From contig JBDRQW010000110.1 in assembly GCA_043826085.1 (NCBI GenBank), forward strand, positions 1 through 39,082: 39,082 bases of DNA. The letters run 5' to 3'. The DNA comes from CAXBYZ01 sp043826085 (GTDB taxonomy: Bacteria; Patescibacteriota; Microgenomatia; UBA1400; CG1-02-47-37). Of this stretch, positions 15,474 to 22,885 are shown piece after piece. Numbering within the stretch: the stretch's first letter is position 1; each line of letters begins with the position of its first letter. The position numbers and the translations under genes were made by a program. The notes below the pieces were generated by a model that was not told the origin of the DNA, searched no databases, and worked only from the letters and a program-made list of their open reading frames with translations.

Positions 15474-16130
15474 TTAGGTGTGATCGATTAAGGTTTTATT
15501 TGAGAGAATATCACTATTTATGCTTTTAATACCATCTAAAGTAAATTGCCAGAAAGAATCGGTTGATTTAAAGTGAGATTTAATATCTTTAGTTTGGCAA
15601 AAGCCTTGTCTTTTATTTAAGTATTCTGGTAGGCTGCTCCAGAGATAATTTTTTAGTTGAGTAGCATTGAGTGGATTGTATTTAAGGTTAGCCGGATTGG
15701 TGTGGATATAACGAGTAAGGTGAATTAATTGTTCTTGAATATCTATGTTAACTTTTTTATATTTTGATTCAAAGAGTCGCCCGCTTCTTGTATATTTTTT
15801 GTTAAAAAAAGTTGTGTAGCTGTTGCCTAATCGTTGAGCAAATTTGGATAATTCTTCTTTTGAATTTGATTTAACTATTATGTGGTAGTGATTACTCATT
15901 AAACAATATGCGTGTATCTCAGCAATGTAGGGGCCATATAGTTTTTCAAGTTGGGTAGATCCTAATGCTTCAAACTGTTCATTTCTTGTTTTTCTTTCCA
16001 TGTCAGAAATTTTTGGGGAGTTTAATAGAAGAGAATTATGAATGGCGAGGAGAAATCTTTGCTTATCGTTAATATCTTGAAATATATTTCGCTTGTCAAC
16101 TCCGCGATTGTAAATGTGATAAAAAGCCAT
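15474..16130 (-). CDS. REP-associated tyrosine transposase (RAYT, Y1/IS200-like)
   Basis: 218 aa with N-terminal FYHIYNRGVDKRNIF, the HUH metal motif in CLMSNHYHIIVK and the catalytic-Tyr helix SYTTFFNKKYTRSGRLFE, all typical of Y1 transposases of the RAYT branch. These enzymes nick single-stranded DNA at short palindromes and are domesticated more often than they jump. It ends 4 nt from the nrdJ stop on the opposite strand. An 8-bp-stem hairpin (16142-16160) lies 12 nt upstream of its ATG and is the best candidate for its cognate palindrome. TATACT (16136-16141, minus) is 5 nt before the ATG. Confidence 0.88.
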   Translation of the reverse strand: MAFYHIYNRGVDKRNIFQDINDKQRFLLAIHNSLLLNSPKISDMERKTRNEQFEALGSTQLEKLYGPYIAEIHAYCLMSNHYHIIVKSNSKEELSKFAQRLGNSYTTFFNKKYTRSGRLFESKYKKVNIDIQEQLIHLTRYIHTNPANLKYNPLNATQLKNYLWSSLPEYLNKRQGFCQTKDIKSHFKSTDSFWQFTLDGIKSINSDILSNKTLIDHT

Positions 16131-16141
16131 GATTTAGTATA

Positions 16142-16160
16142 ACACACATCAGATGTGTGT
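16142..16160. repeat. Hairpin next to RAYT 1
   Basis: ACACACAT, loop CAG, ATGTGTGT: a perfect 8-bp stem with a 3-nt loop. It is located between the divergent RAYT 1 and dcd, adjoining the RAYT -10 box. It may be a REP-like target or a regulatory site. I saw no second copy in the window. Confidence 0.6.
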
Positions 16161-16207
16161 AAATGGCTTGATTTTATGATTGGTTATAAGGTAGTCTATA
16201 GTTATAA

Positions 16208-16777
16208 ATGATACTTTCTGATAAAGATATTAAAAAGGCATTAAAGGACGGTTTAATTAAAATTAAGCCAAAGTCAGATTTAAAAACACAACTAGGGTCG
16301 TGTAGTATTGATTTGCGTTTAGGAAAAAAGTTTAGGATTTTTAATCATAGTAAGTTTCCCTATATTGATCCTCGAAAAAAAGATTTAGCGTCAGATATTA
16401 CCGAAGAAGTGGTGGCATCAAGTAAGTATCCGTTTATTTTACAACCGGGAGATTTTGCCTTGGCGACTACGATGGAGTGGTTTAGTTTGCCAAATAACTT
16501 GTTGGCTCGATTAGAGGGTCGGTCGAGTCTGGGTAGATTAGGAATTGTGGTTCACTCTACGGCCAGCATTTTTGAACCAGGTTGGCGTGGAGTGGTGGTG
16601 ATGGAGCTTGGTAATTTAGGCAGAATGCCGGTAGCCCTTTATCCCGGGATGAGAGTCTGCGCTTTAACTTTTGAACAATTAACCAGTGAAGTTGATATGC
16701 CTTATCATAAAAAAAAGAGTGCTAAATATATAGACCAAAAAGAGCCGGAAGAGAGTAAAATTGGATTGGATGAATGA
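16208..16777 (+). CDS. dcd: dCTP deaminase
   Basis: 189 aa matching the dCTP deaminase/dUTPase trimer family: GSCSIDLRLGKKF, FALATTMEWFSLPNN, EGRSSLGRLGIVVHSTAS, EPGWRGVVVMELGN, and a tail like that of E. coli Dcd (YHKKKSAKYIDQ). It deaminates dCTP to dUTP, feeding dUMP and dTMP formation. I cannot tell from sequence alone whether it also has dUTPase activity. It overlaps the next gene by 4 nt (ATGA) and shares a theme with the thymidylate kinase fusion downstream. TATAGT ends 5 nt before its ATG. Confidence 0.93.
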   Translation: MILSDKDIKKALKDGLIKIKPKSDLKTQLGSCSIDLRLGKKFRIFNHSKFPYIDPRKKDLASDITEEVVASSKYPFILQPGDFALATTMEWFSLPNNLLARLEGRSSLGRLGIVVHSTASIFEPGWRGVVVMELGNLGRMPVALYPGMRVCALTFEQLTSEVDMPYHKKKSAKYIDQKEPEESKIGLDE

Positions 16778-18030
16778 AAAACAATCATACAAAAAAAGAG
16801 ATTGCCATTTCAGTTTTAAAAGCTATTTTTTCGGCAAGTGATGTGAAAAAATTTGAAAAAATAAGGGGGGTAATACTGTGTGGTTTGCCCGGGTGTGGCA
16901 AAAGCACGATTGCGGAGTTGCTTCATGATGCTTATGGTTTTGAAATTTTATCAACCGATCAAGTGAGAACAGAAGATTTATTTAAAGGTCAAAATCATCG
17001 AATGGCAAGTGAGCACATGAAAGTAATGTTAACTCGTTATGCTGTTTATGCCAAGTTGGGAGTGATGGTAAATAAGAAATTAAATGATAAAAAGAAAGTG
17101 GTGGTAGATGGGACTCATTTAGATGATAAACGTTTTAGTAATATAGGTGGAATGTTAGCTAAGATACCGAGCAACAAGATGGCAATTATTGTGGTTCGGA
17201 CACCAGAATGGATTATTAAAAAAAGATTCATGGATTGGGATAAAGAGAAATATGATGAATGGTGGAGTGTGTATAAATTTTGGATAGATTATATAAAGGC
17301 AGGGAAAGCTCAATTTCCAACGAAGAAGGAATTATCTAATCTACAAATTATTAAGCCTAAGTGTTATGCAATTAGAACCTTTGATTGGGTGACGGATATT
17401 AAAGCAATTGGCTGGGATTTGGATGGAACCCTTTATCATCCTAATTTAATTCCCAAGAAGATGTTTACAAGAAGACAGATAAAGGCGGTAATGGAAAAGA
17501 ATTGTTGGAGTAAATCAAAGGCAATAAAAGAATATGATCGGGCTTATGAGAAAATTGGTAGTCATACCAAAACTTTATTATCTTTGGGGGTTGACGGAGT
17601 TAGTTTATTTTTAAGAATTTGGGATGAGTTGCCATTGGATAAATATTTAAAAAAAGATAAAAAACTACAGAAAATGTTTAGAGCCTTGGGCAAGGTTAGA
17701 CACTTTATTTTGTCGAATGGAGGAACTGAAAAACAGATAAAAAGAAAGTTGAAGTTATTGGGCCTGAATTTGAATAAATTTGAAATAATTAGTTCTGGTT
17801 ATGATTTAGGATTGGTTAAACCTGATAAAAAAGTGTTTAAAGTCATGGCCGAGAAGATGAAGCTAGAGCCTGAAGAAATTTTGTATGTGGGCGATAGAGA
17901 AAAAGCAGATGTGATAGGTGCTAATAAAATTGGCATGAAAACTTGTTTGGTTTATGGAAAATCAAAAGAGGCCGATGTTTGTCTTAAAAATGTTTATGAA
18001 GTAGCGGGCTTGTTTGGTAAAGAAGTATGA
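16774..18030 (+). CDS. P-loop kinase fused to a HAD-family phosphatase
   Basis: 418 aa. Residues 37-45 form a Walker A loop (GLPGCGKST) followed by STDQVR, like polynucleotide-kinase or small-molecule kinases. From about residue 210 a HAD domain starts: WDLDGTLYH (Asp215 nucleophile, Asp217), SNGGTEKQIKR (motif II), KPDKKVF (motif III Lys) and YVGDREKADV (motif IV). The kinase-then-HAD order resembles phage T4 polynucleotide kinase/phosphatase, while the HAD half looks like nucleotide 5'-phosphatases of the YjjG type. Coupling to dcd suggests a nucleotide or nucleic-acid-end substrate. Either reading is possible; the two-domain architecture is certain. Confidence 0.72.
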   Translation: MKNNHTKKEIAISVLKAIFSASDVKKFEKIRGVILCGLPGCGKSTIAELLHDAYGFEILSTDQVRTEDLFKGQNHRMASEHMKVMLTRYAVYAKLGVMVNKKLNDKKKVVVDGTHLDDKRFSNIGGMLAKIPSNKMAIIVVRTPEWIIKKRFMDWDKEKYDEWWSVYKFWIDYIKAGKAQFPTKKELSNLQIIKPKCYAIRTFDWVTDIKAIGWDLDGTLYHPNLIPKKMFTRRQIKAVMEKNCWSKSKAIKEYDRAYEKIGSHTKTLLSLGVDGVSLFLRIWDELPLDKYLKKDKKLQKMFRALGKVRHFILSNGGTEKQIKRKLKLLGLNLNKFEIISSGYDLGLVKPDKKVFKVMAEKMKLEPEEILYVGDREKADVIGANKIGMKTCLVYGKSKEADVCLKNVYEVAGLFGKEV

Positions 18031-18051
18031 GGTTTAGTGGTAAGGGGGTGT

Positions 18052-18246
18052 TTAAGCGGTTGGTGGAGTTGAGCGATTTTCGGGTTGAAGCCTAATTTGT
18101 CTTAATTGGGCCAGGGCTTCTGCACTAGCATCTTTTAATTGTTGTTTTCTATGTTTGCTAAGCATGCTGTAACCTTCCATTGTGCCACGCAAATCTCGTT
18201 GTTTTGTTTTAGTGGGTTCTTGTGTGATTAACCTATTTTCTTTCAT
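18052..18246 (-). CDS. Small basic protein, unknown
   Basis: 64 aa, polar and Gln/Lys/Arg-rich (KHRKQQLKDASAEALAQLRQ), likely one helix. The frame continues to 18288, but the ATG at 18246 is preferred because TGcTAAAAT lies 7 nt upstream on the minus strand, the same start arrangement as other genes here. It converges with the kinase-HAD gene and is divergent from the tmk fusion. I do not recognise it. Confidence 0.45.
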   Translation of the reverse strand: MKENRLITQEPTKTKQRDLRGTMEGYSMLSKHRKQQLKDASAEALAQLRQIRLQPENRSTPPTA

Positions 18247-18308
18247 AGGTTGGATTTTAGCATAATTGTGCTTGTTAAATATGTCCAATTGTTATACAAA
18301 TTAGAGAG

Positions 18309-19412
18309 ATGAAAATATATTTAGGTGGAGCAGTTACTTTAGGGAAAAAATCACAACCTCGATTAAAGAGAATCGAGAAAGAGTTAGTTAAGCTAGGGCA
18401 TAAGGTGGTTGGCGGAGCTTTAAAAAAAGAGGTTAAGTCAGAGAGTAGGGAGTCAGCCAGAAAACTATATGAAAGAGAGTTAAAGTTAATTGCCAAGTGT
18501 GATCTGATGATAGCTGAGGTAAGTCAGCCATCTTGGGGAACAGCTTTTTTGATTGAAGATGCGCTTGAGCATAGCAAACTAGTGCTGTCTTTGTTTTACA
18601 AAAACAACGGACATGATTTACCCTTAATGATTAAGGGGCACTCGGAGCTTTATAGTGAGCATTATGACGAGGATAATTTACATGCAATTTTAATAAAGAA
18701 TCTTACTCATTTCAAACAGATGAAGCGAAGGCGGGGTAAGTTGGTGGTGATAGATGGGGCTGATGGGTCGGGGAAGGCAACTCAGACTAAAAAGTTATTA
18801 AAGTATTTAAAAAAACAAAAGATTAAAAATAGGTATATTACTTTTCCAAGGTATTACACTTCGTTTCATGGCAAGCATGTGGGTAGATTTTTGACCGGAG
18901 AATTTGGAGGCAATAATGAGGTTAGTCCGTACATGTCCAGTTTAGCTTTTGCTTTGGATCGATTAACTGCCAGAGATGAAATTGTGGAGTGGTTGGAAGA
19001 AGGAAATGTAGTAGTGGCTGATCGGTATGTGTCAGCTTCGCTGGCTCATCAAGGCTCTAAGATGCCACCAAGAAAAAGGAAGGCATTTTTAGATTGGCTT
19101 TATGACATGGAGTATAAAGTGCATAAGTTGCCCAAGGAAGATATTGTAATTTATTTATATGTACCCGTAGATACCGCCCAAGCTTTGATTGGTAAAAAAG
19201 GTAAGCGGGGATATACTAAAGGGAAAGATGAGGCCGAAAAAGATCTGAAGCATCAAGCTAAGTCAATCGAGATGTATAAGGAACTTTGTAAACGATTCAG
19301 GCATTGGCAGATGATTAAGTGTGTGGATAGTAAGGGTGATTTATTGAGTATTAATCAGGTTCATGAACTAATTTTAAAAACATTAAAGGATAAAAAGATA
19401 ATTGGTGGTTGA
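18309..19412 (+). CDS. tmk: Nucleoside 2-deoxyribosyltransferase-like domain fused to thymidylate kinase
   Basis: 367 aa in two parts. Residues 1-140 (MKIYLGGAVTLGK, ERELKLIAKCDLMIAEVSQP, GTAFLIEDALEHSKLVLSLF) follow the nucleoside 2-deoxyribosyltransferase/DNPH1 fold, with the Asp and Glu that sit in its active site. Residues about 145-367 are dTMP kinase: Walker A GADGSGKA at 150-157, the FPRY segment, DRYVSASLAHQGSK (DR motif) and the lid region. One protein may therefore remodel or hydrolyse deoxynucleosides and phosphorylate dTMP. The downstream pyrimidine-operon promoter begins within its stop codon. Confidence 0.85.
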   Translation: MKIYLGGAVTLGKKSQPRLKRIEKELVKLGHKVVGGALKKEVKSESRESARKLYERELKLIAKCDLMIAEVSQPSWGTAFLIEDALEHSKLVLSLFYKNNGHDLPLMIKGHSELYSEHYDEDNLHAILIKNLTHFKQMKRRRGKLVVIDGADGSGKATQTKKLLKYLKKQKIKNRYITFPRYYTSFHGKHVGRFLTGEFGGNNEVSPYMSSLAFALDRLTARDEIVEWLEEGNVVVADRYVSASLAHQGSKMPPRKRKAFLDWLYDMEYKVHKLPKEDIVIYLYVPVDTAQALIGKKGKRGYTKGKDEAEKDLKHQAKSIEMYKELCKRFRHWQMIKCVDSKGDLLSINQVHELILKTLKDKKIIGG

Positions 19413-19438
19413 CATATTTTAAGAACAAGTTGTATAGT
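19409..19438 (+). promoter_or_regulatory. Promoter of the pyrimidine operon
   Basis: TTGACA (19409-19414), 18-nt spacer, TATAGT (19433-19438). It is one of the best -35/-10 pairs in the window. The predicted start, about 19445, coincides with the first base of hairpin 1, so the nascent RNA would begin with that hairpin. Confidence 0.75.
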
Positions 19439-19444
19439 TAAGTC

Positions 19445-19469
19445 CCAGAGCCACAAGCTCTGGTTTTTT
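19445..19469 (+). terminator. Leader hairpin 1 with U-tract
   Basis: CCAGAGC, loop CACAA, GCTCTGG followed by six T. It has the form of an intrinsic terminator. It may end read-through from the tmk fusion gene, or act as a 5' hairpin or early attenuator for transcripts begun at about 19445. Confidence 0.7.
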
Positions 19470-19478
19470 AGAGGAAAA

Positions 19479-19523
19479 ATGGAAAAAATAGTAAAACGTT
19501 ATCAAATAATACAAAAAAAATAA
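19479..19523 (+). CDS. Putative leader peptide (14 codons) of the pyrimidine operon
   Basis: ATG at 19479 encodes MEKIVKRYQIIQKK and stops at 19521-19523. AGAGG (19470-19474) lies 4 nt upstream as a possible ribosome site. The stop lies 4 nt before hairpin 2, so a ribosome finishing this ORF would cover the hairpin's left arm. The codons are Lys-, Ile- and Gln-rich with no Asp or Asn run, so translation as such, rather than one amino acid, would be sensed. Not tested; inferred from layout. Confidence 0.5.
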   Translation: MEKIVKRYQIIQKK

Positions 19524-19527
19524 AGTT

Positions 19528-19551
19528 ATCCCGCGTCAGCGGGATTTTTTT
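19528..19551 (+). terminator. Leader hairpin 2 with U-tract (attenuator candidate)
   Basis: ATCCCGC, loop GTCA, GCGGGAT, then a run of T to 19551. It is a textbook intrinsic terminator, yet it stands between the promoter and the first structural gene, with AAGGAG (19552-19557) straight after it. This is the arrangement of a transcription attenuator. Confidence 0.78.
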
Positions 19552-19563
19552 AAGGAGTTTTTT

Positions 19564-21051
19564 ATGAAAAAAGTAACAATGAGGATTGGCAAAAAGAAAG
19601 TGTTAGTAGATTATACTGTGCATTTTGGCAATTTAGCTTTAATGAATGAAAGTTTAAATTGGGGAGCGAGTAATAATTATCGAAAGCTAAATTTAGTTTA
19701 TGTGGATGTTCCGGAGATGGTGGGAATTACCGGAGCTTGTGAAAATGTAGATACTTTGTTTAAAGTGGTTAATCGTTTTGATATTCCCCTGTTTTTTACT
19801 CAAACCGGGCAGTTATCTTTAGAACAGGCCTTACAATCTTTCCATGGAGTATATACGGTGATTCACTCCGGCAGAGATGAAGAGATAGAAGATGAAAGAC
19901 ATTTAAGACAGTTTAGATTAACTGAGGAAGAGTTTGATTGTACTATGGTTGGAATGACGCGTGGAAAATATAATGAGGAGAAAATGTTTGAGGGATTACT
20001 TATTCATATTGAAAAAGCAATTAAGGGAATGATCGGGGGAGTGATTAAAGATAATCTGGAGGTAATGAAAAAAGTTTATCAACGAGATGTGAGTAAATTA
20101 AAACAAGTTTTAAAAAGCAATTTTTTTAGGATTAGTTATGAAGAGACGATTGAGTTATTAAATATTAATGGATTTAAAAAGTTAAAGTTTGGGGATGATT
20201 TAAAAGCCAATCATGAACAAAAGGTGGTAGAGTTGTTAAACAAAAAAGGTGGAGAAATTCCGGTATTTATTACCAAGTATCCAAAAGAAATTAAGTTTTT
20301 TAACATGAAGGTTTCAAAGAAGGATCCGAGAGTGGTTTTGTCAGCTGACTTAATTTTGCCTTATAGTGGAGAGTCAGTAGGCTCAGCCGTAAGAGAACAT
20401 GATTTTAATTTATTGAATCAAAGACTTTTAATCTCTGAAATGTATCGATTACATCTTGAGAGGGGTGGTAAATATAAAGATTTTGATTGGTACTTAAAGA
20501 TTATGAAACAGAAAAAAACTAGTCCTCATGCCGGCTATGGAATTGGGAATGAAAGAGTGTTGCAGTTTATTTTTGGCGAGTCAGATATTCGCAACGTGTC
20601 ATTAATGTCTTTATTAAATCGACAGTCAAAAGATTGGGATGTTAAACATTATGGCACAGCGGCTTTAATCAGTGAAGATAAAAAGCAGATTTTATTAACT
20701 ATTGGCAAGCTTAAAAATAAAAAAATCTTATTGCCGTTTATTAAAAAATTAGCCGGCAAGTCAAACTATACTTTGTATTCAACAGAAAATACTAGTAAGT
20801 TTTTGTCTGAAAATAACGTGAAGACTAGAATGGTCTATAAAATATCTCAAATTGGTCAACAGCCGAATATTAGCAACTTAATGGATAGAAGAGTCTTTGA
20901 CATTGTGATTAATATTCCAAGAGATTCAAAGATAAATGGTAGTTTAACAGATGGCAAGATGATTAGAAGATCGGCGGCTGAGGCGGGAGTATCTTTGATT
21001 ACTGATATTGAAATGGCTAAAATGGTAATGGATAATTTATGCCGAAACTAA
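19564..21051 (+). CDS. Asparaginyl-tRNA-synthetase-like catalytic core fused to an MGS-like (CarB-type) domain
   Basis: 495 aa. Residues 1-340 follow the class II AsnRS/AspRS core without an anticodon-binding domain. TQTGQLSLEQAL leads to motif 2, SGRDEEIEDERHLRQF (Arg104, with Asp-Glu where Ala-Glu is usual). Then PVFITKYPKEIKFFNMK (near 233) and motif 3, HAGYGIGNERVLQF (Arg331). Loss of the anticodon domain parallels archaeal AsnRS-related asparagine synthetase. Residues about 375-495 match the methylglyoxal-synthase-like regulatory domain found at the CarB C-terminus (LYSTENTSKFLSENN, FDIVINIPRD, DGKMIRRSAAEAGVSLITD), which binds UMP or IMP in CarB. It leads the pyr operon (pyrD overlaps by 13 nt) behind a leader with two hairpins. 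AAGGAG lies 6 nt before the ATG. Best guess: an aspartate- or asparagine-handling enzyme under pyrimidine control. The function is not established. Confidence 0.72.
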   Translation: MKKVTMRIGKKKVLVDYTVHFGNLALMNESLNWGASNNYRKLNLVYVDVPEMVGITGACENVDTLFKVVNRFDIPLFFTQTGQLSLEQALQSFHGVYTVIHSGRDEEIEDERHLRQFRLTEEEFDCTMVGMTRGKYNEEKMFEGLLIHIEKAIKGMIGGVIKDNLEVMKKVYQRDVSKLKQVLKSNFFRISYEETIELLNINGFKKLKFGDDLKANHEQKVVELLNKKGGEIPVFITKYPKEIKFFNMKVSKKDPRVVLSADLILPYSGESVGSAVREHDFNLLNQRLLISEMYRLHLERGGKYKDFDWYLKIMKQKKTSPHAGYGIGNERVLQFIFGESDIRNVSLMSLLNRQSKDWDVKHYGTAALISEDKKQILLTIGKLKNKKILLPFIKKLAGKSNYTLYSTENTSKFLSENNVKTRMVYKISQIGQQPNISNLMDRRVFDIVINIPRDSKINGSLTDGKMIRRSAAEAGVSLITDIEMAKMVMDNLCRN

Positions 21052-21959
21052 AAACTAATTTTTTAGGAATAGACTTTGAAAATCCTTTGATAATACCGTC
21101 GGGGATTTTACAGGAAGTTAATCAACATGAACTAGCTGAGAAATATGGTTTGGGAGGGGTTACAACTAAGTCAATGACGGTTGAGCCCAGGGAAGGCAAT
21201 CCGATTCCCAGAGTAATTAAATATGAATGCGGGATTTTAAATTCGGTTGGTTTGAGAAATCCGGGCATTAAAAAAGGAGCAAGGCTTTGGGGAGAGTTTA
21301 TAAAAAAAACCAAAATTCCGGTAATTTGTAGTGTGTTTGCGGTTAAGATTAAAGAATTTGTTCTATTGGCTGAAGAGGTAAAGAAGATCAAACCAGAGAT
21401 AATCGAACTAAATTTGTCATGTCCAAATGCTGTTGATGAGTTAGGAGAGCCATTGGGAACGGGAGTGGAATCAACTTATAAAGTAGTCAAGGCGGTTAGG
21501 AAAGCGGTAGGTAAAGAGGTAAAGTTAATGGCTAAGTTGTCTCCTAATGTGAGTGATATTGGTGAGATAGCCAGAGCGGCTGAAAAGGCCGGGGTAGATG
21601 CGATTAGTGCCATTAATACGGTTGGGCCCGGAATGGTGATTAATATTGATACTAGAAAGCCGATGTTGGGAAACATTGTTGGCGGGGTGTCAGGTCCGGG
21701 AATCAGGCCAATAGCGGTTCGGTGTGTTTGGGATATATACAAGAAGGTTAAGTTACCGATTTTAGGCATGGGCGGTGTGTCAAACGGGAAAGACGTGATT
21801 GAGATGATGATGGCAGGGGCAAGTTTGGTGGGGATTGGTTCAGCTTGGTATGCTCAAGGTTTTGGGGTTTATGAAAAAATCAAAAAGGAGCTATTGGAGT
21901 ATATGCAAAAGAATAAAATTAAGTCACTAAAAAAATTAGTGGGAGTGGCTCATGGTTAA
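21039..21959 (+). CDS. pyrD: Dihydroorotate dehydrogenase (class 1)
   Basis: 306 aa. FENPLIIPSG at the start, KSMTVEPREGNPIPR, ELNLSCPNA (catalytic-base Cys128, the class 1 hallmark), KLSPNVSDI, VGGVSGPGIRPIA and GMGGVSNGKDVIEMMMAGA (FMN phosphate site). It oxidises dihydroorotate to orotate, the fourth step of UMP synthesis. Class 1B enzymes pair with the electron-transfer subunit PyrK; no pyrK is present, but a small Cys-rich protein follows with an 8-nt overlap. It overlaps the synthetase-like gene by 13 nt. Confidence 0.95.
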   Translation: MPKLKTNFLGIDFENPLIIPSGILQEVNQHELAEKYGLGGVTTKSMTVEPREGNPIPRVIKYECGILNSVGLRNPGIKKGARLWGEFIKKTKIPVICSVFAVKIKEFVLLAEEVKKIKPEIIELNLSCPNAVDELGEPLGTGVESTYKVVKAVRKAVGKEVKLMAKLSPNVSDIGEIARAAEKAGVDAISAINTVGPGMVINIDTRKPMLGNIVGGVSGPGIRPIAVRCVWDIYKKVKLPILGMGGVSNGKDVIEMMMAGASLVGIGSAWYAQGFGVYEKIKKELLEYMQKNKIKSLKKLVGVAHG

Positions 21960-22236
21960 AGAAATTTTGTCGGATAGTGCTACTTACATTGCTCCTTGTG
22001 AGCAAGAAAGTTTGGTTAATTTATTTTATAAAAGAGGTGGCTATAAAGGAAGGCAGTGCAGGGAATGCGAGGAAAGAAATCCAGTTTATAAAGTTTTAAG
22101 CTTATCACCAAAAGGTGAAGTTGAAGGTTCATTTGGACCTAATTATTATTGTAAAACTCATGTACCAAATATTCATCAAGTAGTAGCAAGTCAAGGTAAT
22201 TATTGTGATCAATTATTTGGATCATTAAAAAAATAA
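21952..22236 (+). CDS. Small Cys-rich protein in the pyr operon
   Basis: 94 aa, not recognised. It has CxxC (CREC), further Cys near residue 16, YYCKTHVP and a late Cys, enough for a zinc site or possibly an iron-sulfur site. It overlaps pyrD by 8 nt and is followed 19 nt later by pyrE, so it is translated as part of the pyrimidine operon. Its place matches where pyrK would stand in Gram-positive operons, but it is far too short and has no FAD/NAD-binding motif. It could be an electron-transfer or assembly partner of PyrD, or an unrelated zinc protein. Confidence 0.6.
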   Translation: MVKEILSDSATYIAPCEQESLVNLFYKRGGYKGRQCRECEERNPVYKVLSLSPKGEVEGSFGPNYYCKTHVPNIHQVVASQGNYCDQLFGSLKK

Positions 22237-22255
22237 ATTAATAAAGGATTAAAAT

Positions 22256-22885
22256 ATGAGTAAAGTAGTGGATATTTTAAAAAAAGTCGGGGCAGTGATT
22301 ACTAACGATCATTTTGTTTACACCTCAGGTAAGCATGGTGAAGCTTATATAAATAAAGATGCTCTTTATCCTCATACGGTAGAAACATCTGAGGTTTGTA
22401 AGTTAATGGCTGAGATGTATAAAGATGAAGAAATTGATGTGGTGGTTGGTCCAGCCTTGGGCGGGATTATATTATCTCAATGGGTGGCTTATCATTTATC
22501 TTTAATAAAAGGAAGGGAAGTATTGGGGGTTTATACCGTTAAAGATGAGGCAGGAAATCAAGTTTTTGATCGAAGAGGTTATGATAGGTTAGTAAAAGGC
22601 AAAAAAGTATTAGTGGTGGAGGATTTAACTACTACCGGGGGGTCAGTTAAAAAAACGGTGGATAGTGTGAAAGTTGCCGGTGGAGAAGTAATCGGGGTTT
22701 GTGTAATGGTTAATCGGGATCCTGAAAAGGTGACGAGTGAAGTGGTTGGGGCACCATTTAGGGCGGCAGGAGTGATTAGGGCTCAGGCATTTGATGAAAA
22801 AGATTGTCCGTTTTGTAAAGAAAATAGGCCGATTAATTTAGAGATTGGTCATGGAAAAGACTATTTGAGAAAGAGGGGTATATGA
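22256..22885 (+). CDS. pyrE: Orotate phosphoribosyltransferase
   Basis: 209 aa with GKHGEAYINKDALYP at the N-terminus and the PRPP-binding loop VLVVEDLTTTGGSVKK near residue 120. It joins orotate to PRPP to give OMP. The C-terminus adds CPFCKENRPINLEIGHGKDY, a tail seen in some CPR and archaeal-type forms. GGATTAAAAT spaces a weak GGA site before the ATG. The next gene overlaps by 4 nt. Confidence 0.94.
   Translation: MSKVVDILKKVGAVITNDHFVYTSGKHGEAYINKDALYPHTVETSEVCKLMAEMYKDEEIDVVVGPALGGIILSQWVAYHLSLIKGREVLGVYTVKDEAGNQVFDRRGYDRLVKGKKVLVVEDLTTTGGSVKKTVDSVKVAGGEVIGVCVMVNRDPEKVTSEVVGAPFRAAGVIRAQAFDEKDCPFCKENRPINLEIGHGKDYLRKRGI

Noticed and set aside
21122..21769. Minus-strand frames of 89 and 97 codons
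   Set aside because: Antisense to pyrD, whose motifs are continuous on the plus strand.
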